DNA from: Formicarius rufipectus
Taxonomy: Eukaryota > Chordata > Aves > Passeriformes > Formicariidae
DNA: 64,000 bases
Assembly: GCA_013399695.1 (NCBI GenBank)
Contig: VXAU01001245.1
Location: 88,526 to 152,525, forward strand
Direction of reading: 5' to 3'
Of this stretch, positions 12,801 through 22,500 are shown piece after piece; the first letter of the stretch is position 1, and every line of letters begins with the position of its first letter. Below the pieces are notes generated by a model that had not been told where the DNA came from, ran no database searches, and saw only the letters and a program-made list of their open reading frames with translations. Made by a program: the position numbers and the translations under genes.

Positions 12801-15800
12801 TGTAAAATATTTCTTTCAATAGTTTGTTTATATTGCAGTTAGCCCCTAAATAATGTCTGTAATAAATATAAGTACTTCTTTTTTTACAGAAAATTTTGTA
12901 ATCAAAAGCCTATTGTAAAGCTAAAATTGTGATATGGAACTTATAAAAGGGTAATTTTCAGAGGTAATTAAAAATAAACTGGGTGTTGGATTCTACAAGC
13001 ACAAATTAAGAAAATAAACATCCTAAATTGAAAATACCCTTCTCCCAAAACAGTTCACAGACAAGAACCAATTTAAATGTATGAAACGAGATTTACAATT
13101 TGCTAATCTAGCTACTAAAGAGAAAGAAAATAAGGAAGAAAGAAAGAAAGAAAGAATGAAAGAGAAAGAGGAAGGAAGGAAGTATGGATGTTGCAAGGGA
13201 GTTAACCTTTCTTTTTGTACAGAGATGAAAAAATACCTCAGAGCTGCTTTTTGAATTGTGAAGATGAGAAGATAAGCCAATCTGTTCTGTTCAAGATAAA
13301 TGTAACATGTTTGTTAGTAGTAGACCAACAGCATTCAACAAAAATTTGCTTGGCCTTCTTCAGAATGGAGCTAAGTTAGCTGTGTTAAACATGATGAATC
13401 TGGCCATCAGATTCATTACAGTAGGAGTGTATTGAAGTAGTAGATCCTCTTAGAAAGGTAGAAACTGGTAAGCATGCATACTCCAGTCTGATGGGAAATA
13501 CTTCAATTCAGATTTATTTGGTTTTACCAAGCGTGAGTGTTCCAAATTAGTGATATTGCAGCAAGAAATTAAAGGTCTGTTTGTGTTAATGCTGGGTTTA
13601 GATGGCAGCGTGAAAGCTGAGCTTGTGGTTTCAGAGCAGGATGCAAGTAGAAGTCCAGGCATTGTGCCCCATAAATGGAAGTGGAAATTTAAGTGAGGAA
13701 ATGTAAGGCTCTTCCTTCTGAAATTTGAGTTACTGCTGTGTACTTGTGCTTTACTTTTTTGTGGCCCCTTCACCGTTGCTGCTATGAAAACCTTCATTCT
13801 CCAGCAGGTAAAGTGATGTCCCCTAAACCCATTTTGTGGTAGCAACACGTTTTAATTCACAGGACCAAAGGCTGCTTAATGGTGCTTAATAATTTATTCC
13901 CTTCATCCACTCAGTTCAACAGCATCAGGAAAAACTTTTAATGTTAAAAGAAAAGTGCTTCTGGTAATCTCTCAGTTTGAGGCTTGAGCCTTTGGAGTTT
14001 TGGATCTTTGGTCTTTTTTGTTTTGGGGATTATGTTGCTTGGGCTTCCCCCCCGCATCGCTTTTTTTTTTCCCCTTCTTTTTTTCTTTGTATTCTGCGGT
14101 GGTAGTGTAAATACAAATCTCTTCTTTTTACTCTTCATAACTCAGTCATCTCAGGAGAATTTTCTGTATTGAAAGGACAGTGAAGTACTTTACTTAAAGA
14201 AAACACAACTTTTGCTGACTGTGAAGTGGGGAGACAATACCTTGTCTGGGTGCTCTCCTGTTCCCTCTCTTCCTATTCTCAATTATTGTACAGGACTTTA
14301 CAGCTTCCCTTCTCTCCTTCCCTTGTGGCACAAGGTCCTCACAGCTTTCCCTTCCTGCTTTTTGAAGAGTATATGAACAGTTGTATGTTATCCAGTGGGC
14401 AGTGAGACTTACACAGCTCTAAGTTCTACCCTATTTGGCTGTGCACCAGCCTCACTCCCACCTTTATCCCCTGGTGACATGGAGTTAATTTGGAACATCT
14501 GGTGCCAACGGGTAAGGTAGCTTGGATGTCCACCTCCCTATCTCCCCAGCTCCAGTCTCTGGTATCACTGGGGCAGTGCAGCCTGGGTATGCACTTCTCT
14601 TGTTTCTGAGTCCTTAACGGAACTGCCAACTCCAAGAAAATTGAGAGTTGAAAAATAAACAAAAAATACTGCATTATTCCTTACCATCATATTCTATACT
14701 TTTCACTAGATTTTTTTCAAGAATGACAGTACCATGGCATATGAGAATTAGTAGGCACTGGTTTATATTTAGAGTCCTTTCTCAAACCCAGTCTGCACTG
14801 CCCACTTTTGGCCCTTTAGAGTGTGATCTGTTTCCCTCTCCAGCATTCAGCTGTGTCATATAGTTGAAAAGATGACATCTGCATGGAAAGGTTTTGTTGT
14901 GGAGTTTTCCTAGTTCTTCATACTGAACTCATCTACCTGTTTCTTTTTTTTATTTTTTTTTTTTTTGTCACTGGTACTATGTGTAATAAGACATTCCTTC
15001 CTCTCTTTACCTGGTATGATCTAGTTTTGGGTAATTTCTGTACTGCTTCTTCTAAATTCTTTTGTTGTGACACAGAAATTCCATGGCAAATTTCAACTGT
15101 TCTGGAAGGGAAGAATTCAGAGTTGGTCTTGGTAGTCCACTGATCTTAACGTTTTAAATTTGCAGTTGTGTGTTTCTAGTGTGGTCTTTGTTCTCTCTTG
15201 GTGATTTCCCATGGTATCTGTTCACAACATTTGCAGACCAAGTGTGGGTCAAAGGCACAGTTCAGATGCAATGCACACAAATGGGATGGCAGCAATATGC
15301 TTTTTCAGGCATTCCACGATGAAAACAAAAGACACATTTTCCTCAGCTATATTATGCCTGTTTCCTTTCTGTCAGTTTGAGGCGTGCAAGGGAGCAAGAT
15401 GAAATTTTCTGGATAATGTATTTTTTTCATCAGTGCCCTAATCCTCTTTTTATATGTAGACTTCTATAAACCAAAATGCTTGGTATATTACAAATATGTG
15501 TCACTGAACTCAGTATTTTATTTGAAGAGAACTTGTTCAAAAACTAGGAACATTTTCAGTGAGTATGTCAAGTAAATACCATCACACACATTGTATGCAG
15601 AAGAACGAGTATCTTGAGAAATTTACCATAAAGCCAGGAAACAGTCTTCCCATTCAGAAAAGGTTCTCCCTCACCTCCTTTTTTTTTTTTTTTTTCTCCT
15701 GGATTTCAGTCACTATACAGTGTCAAACAGTTATTTTGAGATCTGTTATTCAGCAGGGAAGGATTCAAACATCTCAAGGGGAAAATCTTGGGAATCACGT

Positions 15801-18060
15801 ATTGGCAAATTCACATGAATTGTTGGATTATGTTTTATTGTAGTAAATATAAGGCATATTTTGTTATTAGGCATATTTTTTCACTATTTCTACTGTTTAG
15901 CAGGACTAAGTAGCAGGAGAGAAGCCAGAGTCTCTTAAGAACCATCAAATATCTACTCTGCTAATCAGAGGCAGTGAGCTTTTTGCCAACCTGAGTAATT
16001 TTTGTCATTATCAGTGTCTTCCAAGGACATATATAATGTAAATGAAGAGAAGGAAAAGCATCTAGAAGTGAGGAATAGTGAGGTGCCCTGTATCTGCACC
16101 TGCTGTCTGTCTGCATCCCTTCCCTTTCCTATGGGAACGTTGTGCTATTTCTTTCCCATTTGCCTCTCGTTTTTTGAACTTTTTGTTTTATCTCTTGCCC
16201 GTCCGGTTTTAGTTCCTGAAACTAAAGAAGTGGTGAGCCACAAGTACAAGACGCCAATGGTGAGTCAAATGTGATGCCTTCTGGTTGTTCTCTAAAGGGT
16301 GTATCTTTAAATTTTCATGGGGCAAAAAGAATTACATTGAGATTGCAGGATTTACAGTGAAAGCCCAGGTGCTTCTTATGATAGTTTGTGTGAGGGGAAA
16401 ACAACCAAAACTTGGTGATTTTTGTATCTATAAAATTAGAGGGACTCAAAAGTTGTACGAAAGCTTTGTCTCTTTTTAAAGATAGATAAAGATGCAAGGT
16501 AGCCAGTTTAGCACAATAAGAGCTATTAGAACTGTTAATTTTAAGACAGTGCAGAACACAATACTTAATCCATAGAAACACTGGAAAGGGAGGCTAGTAC
16601 CCAGGCACAAAATGATTATTAACGGTTTGTGAAAAATTCCCATTTCCTTATGAAAGTGAGCAGTGAGATGCAAGAGAACAGTACAAGTGTTGATTCCTGC
16701 TGTATAGATGAGTTATTGCCATGGTTTAGTGTTCAGTTTTTGTAACATTTTGTGAACACCAGCAGTTTATAATGATATTTAGGACTTTTACACATGATCA
16801 GGCTTCTATGCACTTATAAGGAAGAACTAGAAGACAATTATTATCATCAGAATTGAAATTTCTTCAGTTATTTTGTATCTGAAGTGCAGTGTGTGCAGTT
16901 GTTGATTTCATGGAAACACAGAATCTTTCAAGAGGAGGGAGAGAAAAAATAACTGAGGAAGCTAGAAATGTTTTAGAACAAAATATTTAGCATATATGTA
17001 GTTTAAGAAGCAGATAGCTGAATCTGTTAATAAGAAAAACCAGTTCGATGAAATAAAATAGTATTTTACGCAAATGTTTGAGCTTGTACTGTAATACAAC
17101 AAAACACATTGTTATGGTTATTACCTTTAAAAATATTGTAAATGTCGATTTACAGGACAAGAATTTTTAACTTCACCACAACAGCCAATATTAGAGCTAG
17201 GATATAAATTAAGTCTGAGTCTTACCTTTACTGAATTGTGCTGCCAGTCACATACTGAAAGAGGATTTTAAGTTAAGTAATAGCACACTTAATGACTTAG
17301 AAGCAATAATTGTAAAACTTGGCAATGCTATGTGAAACCCTCTCCTTCAACATAGTGACAACATTGTCTGATATTCTTCATATGAAACATACAATATTGG
17401 GTTGTAGGGGTTTTTTTAATTAAAAAAAAAATCTAAAGATGACATTGTCCACTAATGTTGATTAAAAATTGCAGGGATTAGCAGTCCTAGCCTAAGAAGG
17501 TAGTTGTGAACAAGGAAGAATCTGACCATCTGATTAGTCAAGGTTCTGTACTGGATGTTTAGTTTTGTTTTTTTTTAAGTTAGCTCTTTCAACCCCTTCC
17601 AGAAAACTTGTTGTAACTTCATACAACAGACAAAAAGCAATTATGTGGAATGTTCTAAACTCAGCTGTCCAACTTTCCAGTTTGGCATACTGTTCTTAAA
17701 AATTATTAAGTCATACTATTGAGCAACTGATGTTTTTATCCTAAGGGAGGTTTTTAGTTTTTTATATGTGTTTCCTTCTCTGTCCGTCTCAGTTAGAAGG
17801 TAGTGTGGGACGTATTTTTGTGATTTTGTCTCTAGCCAGAGTAGTTGTTCCATGAAGGAAGACATGTATGTACCAAAATACAAAATGTGCAGTGGATTTT
17901 GTAAAACACTTAACCATCTGAATTTCATTGTCTCGTTTCCAAATTGTTGTAGGCTCATGAGATCTGCTACTCTGTGCTGTGTCTCTTCTCTTACGTGGCT
18001 GCAATTCGTGGAAAAGAGGCAGAAAATAAAAGCAAACCACCTCGACCAGTTTCCAGTTGA
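744..18060 (+). CDS. MADD: MADD, 3' part of the gene (last seven coding exons, spliced)
   Basis: MADD (DENN/MADD, Rab3 GEP) is a large cytosolic protein. Its DENN module is a guanine-nucleotide exchange factor for Rab3/Rab27 vesicle GTPases, and its death domain binds TNFR1. Only the C-terminal 225 residues are here: exons 744-851, 942-1106, 4070-4142, 5876-5982, 11252-11321, 16213-16259 and 17953-18060. They join in frame (678 nt including TGA) and all introns are GT-AG. Recognisable blocks are [83 protein letters not shown] and the end KPPRPVSS. The DENN and death domains are upstream of the window. The last ~110 residues read like a PH/GRAM-like fold (beta strands, then a terminal helix), which is my inference. 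The gene converges on MYBPC3, as in human. Confidence 0.95.
852..941 (+). other. MADD mini-intron, 90 nt, stop-free and in frame
   Basis: The intron has GT (852) and AG (941) ends. Its length is a multiple of three and it has no stop in the reading frame of the flanking exons, so retention would add 30 residues ([15 protein letters not shown]... to ...CSQ) without a frameshift. The spliced form restores FFMEVCDDC, the sequence I recall for MADD, so I treat it as an intron. Confidence 0.85.
942..1106 (+). CDS. MADD: MADD coding exon
   Basis: 165 nt, 55 codons, phase 0 on both sides. It encodes [20 protein letters not shown] through QLNKFYTKK, among the best conserved stretches of the MADD C-terminus. 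Acceptor ...tgtgctctcag; donor gtaaac at 1107. Confidence 0.95.
1107..4069 (+). other. MADD intron carrying a CR1 LINE
   Basis: 2.96 kb. More than half is the antisense CR1 at 1488-3202. The remainder is AT-rich with a short (AAC)n run at 3717-3731. No exon seen. Confidence 0.8.
1488..3202 (-). mobile_element. CR1 LINE, 5'-truncated and internally deleted
   Basis: The minus strand reads as CR1. Its 3' end is at about 1488 (catagaatgg... family terminus) and sequence is recognisable up to about 3202. Remnants in order: APE endonuclease C-part ([13 protein letters not shown] near 2990; CSDHE near 2850), reverse-transcriptase N-part ([14 protein letters not shown], about 2390), then a jump near 2240-2275 that removes the RT core, then the RT C-part ([11 protein letters not shown], about 2050). 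The RT catalytic FADD motif reads FANN (about 2110-2135). Stops and frameshifts throughout, so dead. It lies antisense in a MADD intron. Confidence 0.92.
4070..4142 (+). CDS. MADD: MADD coding exon
   Basis: 73 nt, 24 codons plus one base. It encodes [20 protein letters not shown] then SIKP, a probably helical stretch that joins the upstream block to the PGPELGG segment. Acceptor ...cttacccctgttag; donor gtacaa at 4143. Too short to stand out as an open frame, but codon phase and family sequence fix both ends. Confidence 0.94.
4143..5875 (+). other. MADD intron
   Basis: 1.73 kb of AT-rich sequence with T homopolymers and a (TTG)n tract near its 3' end. Nothing else supported. Confidence 0.75.
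5827..5854 (+). repeat. (TTG)n/(TTTG)n tract
   Basis: Five or more TTG units followed by TTTTG units, about 20 nt before the acceptor of the MADD exon at 5876. Confidence 0.9.
5876..5982 (+). CDS. MADD: MADD coding exon
   Basis: 107 nt; with the one base carried over it gives 36 codons, [20 protein letters not shown] through [11 protein letters not shown]. The acceptor ...aacatcacag follows a (TTG)n/(TTTG)n tract at 5827-5854. Donor gtatga at 5983. Confidence 0.95.
5983..11251 (+). other. MADD intron (5.3 kb)
   Basis: Contains an undetermined base at 7619, (TA)-rich patches around 6100-6170 and a short (TG)n/(GA)n patch at 6721-6750. A minus-strand open frame at 10687-10986 is not a recognised protein. 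No exon seen. Confidence 0.7.
7619..7619. other. Undetermined base (N)
   Basis: A single N after a run of T; an assembly uncertainty at a homopolymer within a MADD intron. Confidence 0.99.
11252..11321 (+). CDS. MADD: MADD coding exon
   Basis: 70 nt, 23 codons plus one base: [20 protein letters not shown] then EEF. The acceptor ...tcctccctttttctag is strong; donor gtaatt at 11322. The alternating hydrophobic pattern suggests consecutive beta strands. Confidence 0.95.
11322..16212 (+). other. MADD intron (4.9 kb)
   Basis: AT-rich. Holds a purine microsatellite at 13117-13183, C/T homopolymer runs near 14047-14090, and T runs at 14943-14966 and 15680-15700. A 132-codon minus-strand open frame (13450-13848) resembles no family I know. 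Confidence 0.7.
13117..13183 (+). repeat. Purine microsatellite (GAAA)n/(GGAA)n
   Basis: About 65 nt almost free of pyrimidines on the plus strand (aagaaagaaagaaagaatga), in a MADD intron. Confidence 0.92.
16213..16259 (+). CDS. MADD: MADD coding exon (47 nt)
   Basis: With the carried base it encodes 16 residues, [16 protein letters not shown]. The acceptor ...cccgtccggttttag is pyrimidine-rich; donor gtgagt at 16260 is a near-consensus site. Ends in phase 0. Confidence 0.93.
16260..17952 (+). other. MADD last coding-region intron
   Basis: 1.69 kb of AT-rich sequence without a recognised repeat or exon. Confidence 0.75.
17953..18060 (+). CDS. MADD: MADD terminal coding exon with stop
   Basis: 108 nt: [20 protein letters not shown], then [15 protein letters not shown] and TGA at 18058-18060. 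The hydrophobic first half looks like a closing helix; the tail is basic and proline-rich. Acceptor ...ccaaattgttgtag. Confidence 0.95.
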
Positions 18061-18976
18061 TCATGATATTTGGAAATACCAACCCTTTGGCACACTGACA
18101 TGCAGTACTCCCCAGTTTTACTGCAGTTACTGGAGCTAACTTTCTGTCTTTTATGACAACCTGATTATTTATGTATGACCCTGCAAGTCTTTCCCCATAG
18201 AAAAACCTAAGACTTCAGTGTTCACTCTCCTTCTGAATTCATCTGTAATGGAGTTTTTAAACGAGCTTTTAATCAGAGAGTTTTGAGCATCTGCATCCAA
18301 CTGTGAGTGACTTACTCTGGACATTTCTTTGGAATTCCTTTTTTGTTAAGATGACTAACAGCTTGAGTTCAGTTGTTTTTTTCATTCTGGTGGTACTTGT
18401 TACAGTTTAATCACTTTACAACTGCAGGCTTCTGCTTTCAGATTCTCGGGTATGTGCACAGTGGAAGCAGTCTGGTCCTGTATGTTGTTTAAATGTTGTG
18501 TTTTTATTGTTTTCCTTCTGTCTTGTTCATTTTTAACTACCAATATGGAGTTCTTGTCACATAGTTCTTCAGATCCTTTTGGCAGAGATGAACAATTTAG
18601 CTGTCGTAGTCTCAAAATACTATGTGTCAGTTGAAGTTTGGCTATTAAACTGGTCCATCTATGGAGATGGCTGCTTCTCAAGAGGGAAAAGCATTGGAGA
18701 GAGAAACTTGGAAGGTGGTATATTGTGAAAAACCTCGACACTTCATGGCTTGTGTGGATTTTCAAATGGGAATTTAGGTAACTTTTGTAGTTATCCCAGC
18801 AGTAGAGTTAACAGATGCATATAAGCACTGCCTAAAGCAGTTATTCATAGGGCTTAGAAAATGAATAAGGGAGTGTAAAACTTGGAAACATTACTGGCAG
18901 AAGCACATTATAGAAATTTGCAGAACATGTTCAGAAGCCCAGAGGATTATGCTATGTTCAAATTTTTCAAACTATT

Positions 18977-19083
18977 GGTTGGGTTTTTTTGGTTTGTGGT
19001 TTTTTTCTTGTTTGTTTTGTTTTGTTTGTTTGTTTGGGGTTTTTTGTTTGTTTTTGTTTTGTTGGTTGTTTTTTTTTTTCCCA
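18977..19083 (+). repeat. T/G low-complexity tract
   Basis: About 100 nt of TTTG, TTTTG and GGTTTTTT units in the presumed MADD 3' UTR. Confidence 0.92.
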
Positions 19084-19511
19084 GTCTGTACCTGTATATC
19101 AAGGGATCTTGAAAATACTGTGTTTGTGTATAATGAAACTCACATTGTTAAAATTATCCATCACATTCCTTATTTTAAATAGGCCAAATATTAATTGTTT
19201 TTTGCATCCTTTTTTTTGTTCTTGAACTGTGCTGCACTTGTCTGGAAAGCTCTTAGGATGCTGGAAGATGAAACTATCTAGAGAAAATAATGTTACATGT
19301 AAAATACCAGGAAAAACTGCTCTGATGCAAACTGATGTATTGTATATTTTGACATAGAATTCTGACTAAATGCACCCAGAAATAACCCTGTTTTGTCTTG
19401 GTCAGGGTATCTACCATTTAAAATGGAATATACCAGTATGAGTGAGGAAATGATGTAAATATTATAGTATCACATCTATTTATAGAAACTGTACAGCTCT
19501 CTGAATGTGAA

Positions 19512-19517
19512 AATAAA
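19512..19517 (+). promoter_or_regulatory. Poly(A) signal AATAAA, MADD candidate
   Basis: Canonical hexamer 1.45 kb after the MADD stop, followed by a CA-containing cleavage zone (about 19523-19540) and a T/G-rich element (cttctgtgcttttc) starting near 19540. Best candidate 3' end of MADD. Confidence 0.5.
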
Positions 19518-19540
19518 ATGTCATTCAACCAGCAACTTTC

Positions 19541-22500
19541 ATCCTTCTGTGCTTTTCTACCAGTGTAACTTATTCTGAAACTAATGTAATTATATACAAA
19601 ATATACCATACATATATATGAAATAATGAAAAAGAGACAACTGAAATGGACAATCTGACTTTCTTTCCACAAAAGAAGTTTGAAGTAGTTTTGCATTTTT
19701 TTCTTCTGTCACAACATCTGTGTGATTTGTATTTTTTATAAAAGTGTCTGAAAAACATGAATAGGGAAAGCAGACATATCTGAAATCTAGAAGTTTTTAT
19801 TGCATGCTTGCAAATAGAAGTGGCATGTAAAGAATCTTTCATTCTTTCCTAGTGTAAAGGCAAAAGTGAAATTAACAAATCACTAAATTAGCCAGTTTTG
19901 AAGTAATTTTCTTTTTTTTGTCTTCTGAGACTGTAAATTTTCTTATAGCAATATCTGAATTTTTAGCAATTGTACTCTTGATAGTACTACAAGTACAGTT
20001 AAGACTGAAAGCACTTTGGTCTACCATAGATGTTCCATTTACTGCAATACCAGGTCCCACTTAGGTAGTCAATTTAAATTTTTTAATTGTAATTATACTA
20101 TCAGCCTATTAACGTAAGCAAGCTGTTAACTTAAAATTGTAAGGGGAAGGCTGTTCAATGCATAGCATCACTTAATATATTCAGCTTTTTTTTTTCTCTT
20201 GTAGAAGCTATATTTTTGCTGTGACTTTAACTCATAAACTGCATATCCTCTAGACTGCCCCAAAACTTCAGTGCAGAATAAGGCTTTTAAAGGACCCAAT
20301 AATAAAAATGACCCTCTTCCCCTTTTGACAGAATTTTTTTAAAAGAACAGGTGTGGCTAAATATATCGCTTGCTCCTTTGTGGCAGGGATGAATCAGGAA
20401 CAACCTCAGCAAGTGAGCTGACACTGTGCCTCTGCCCTTTAGTTGAGAGCAAATATCATGACGTCAAAACTGAAGACATTTTTGAAATATATAAAATCTT
20501 TCTTGCACTTGATGATGGAGCTTTAGGTGGTGTTCTGTTTAAGCATATAGCCAAGAGTGTGCTGTGCAGTGTTTCCACTGTTAAATGCACAGTGCTGCTT
20601 TGTGGATACCAAGTGAAAGTCAGAATTAAAATTGGTACAAAAGCAGCCTTGAATCCTTTCTCTTCATCACTCCTAAGCACTAAGAGGTCCAAAAACTGTA
20701 TTTTGGAGGGAAAAAGTAATTCCAGTTACTTGCATGTGTTTTTAGTCATGTCCAACCCATTTTGATATTTAGGTACGAATTCCTTTTGCAGCAGTTAAGA
20801 ATTTAGTGGCTTCTAAACCTTCCAGTACCAAATCCAAGTCAGAGAATAACTGGTAATAATGAATAGTTCTAGAAGTTTCCTAACACAAAGTGGATAATTC
20901 CCGCGTTGTACCACTAGGAGGAGCCTGTGTCTTAGTTTTATAAGAATTTCAAAATTGCAACCTTTTTGCTTTAACACTTGTGCCGTTTCCAAGGCACTTG
21001 GGCAAATGTGACAAAGAATCATAAACTTGCCTTAAAACTTCCGTATGCTGAACAGGTTTCATTTTCTGTGACAATTTCTTTTTTGTGGAAATTGGTTTTC
21101 AAAATGATCCTTAAGTGTTCTCTGCAAACACTAGAGTTTGTGACTACTCTTCCTGGCAGTTTTCAAAGTGGAACCAAGATTACTAATTTTTCTGTCTCCT
21201 GAGTCACAGGTCTTTATCGTGATGTTCCAAAAAAAAAAAAAGCCCTTGTTTTATTTGTGAATGCAGTGTCCACTTCTGATATGAGTGGGTCCACATTTTA
21301 AATGTTAAAGGTTTACACGTCAGTGAGTGTCACAACACTGGTACTTATTAAGTGATATTTATTAAGGAGATATCTGGAAAAAAACTTACTGAAGATGTCT
21401 GTTGAAGAAAAGAATTCATTACTTTAAGAAAACCATTGTAAAAATTTCCTATGCCCTGATTCCTAACTTCACATAATCAGAATCCTACTTTGACACTTCA
21501 ACGATAGCATGTCCATCTGCTATTTAAAAGCTAAATTGCTAGTAAACATAAATAATTAAGAATTAATTCTGTCTAAAGTTCTCTCTTAGCAATCAAAGTG
21601 GATGGGAAAATTTGTCTGTGACTCTGAACCTTCCTAGGAACCCTTATGTTGCAAAAATACTGAAGATACTTCTAGAATCATGCTACTTATGCCAAAGGAG
21701 GGCTTTCACTTCTCCCAGAGTGTGTTTCTAATAAGCAATTGCCTACAAAAGGAACAAATGGGCTGCTTGGTCCACTTAAGGCATAGGCTCCTGTTATCAC
21801 TGAATTCAGCACTGGGCAGAAAATAGAAGCTAAGCTTTTCACAAAGAGCAATATTTACATCTCAGTTCCCTTTGATTGCCAAATGGTTGAAAGTCAAATG
21901 ATGTTACCTCTTGGGCAAGATCTTCCTGTTGTGAGAACTGTGCCTTCTGCTTAACTGATTCCATTGGTGTTTGGGAACTCCAAGTCACTGCTCTTAGACA
22001 AGCCAGGTATTGGTGAAATGAAAGATCTCCTAGCTCCAGAAGTGGGAATTAGGACAAAGAAGCAGTAACTTCAGCAAAGGACCTTGCCACACAGAGGACA
22101 ATGCCAAAGAGCTTCTTGCTTTTACAGGAGTCACAATTCAGCCAGAGGCATCTGCTTCTCACAAGGCCAAGACATTTCCAGACAGCTGAGTGGTACTTTG
22201 CTTCTGCTTCTGCCAGTGTCAATGGCTTCTCATACAGCCATCCCCTGGAGTGCTCTTGTGAGATGTTCAGTGTGAGCAACAGCTTTGAGATTCTACAGCC
22301 ATTCCCCATGTGGCCATTTCACTAAAACAGTAGAAATGTGATGATGCTTTAAATAGCAGTGACTGTTTGACCCCTCTTTCCAACACTTTATCTGAGGCTT
22401 TAAACGCTTGATGAAAAGTGAGGTTTGAGTGCAGTTGAGTACATGCCACATACAGAGGACCTATTTCAGGCAAATTCTGTGCTCAGACATGATAAAAATG

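Larger units (their letters stand above)
18061..19540 (+). other. MADD: MADD 3' UTR (probable extent)
   Basis: Runs from the stop codon to just beyond the first convincing poly(A) signal (19512-19517). It includes a long T/G-rich tract at 18977-19083. A weaker ATTAAA at 18644-18649 could give a shorter form. The end is inferred from motifs only. Confidence 0.5.

Noticed and set aside
13450..13848. 132-codon minus-strand open frame in a MADD intron
   Set aside because: No recognisable domain, promoter or splice context; composition looks like translated AT-rich intron.
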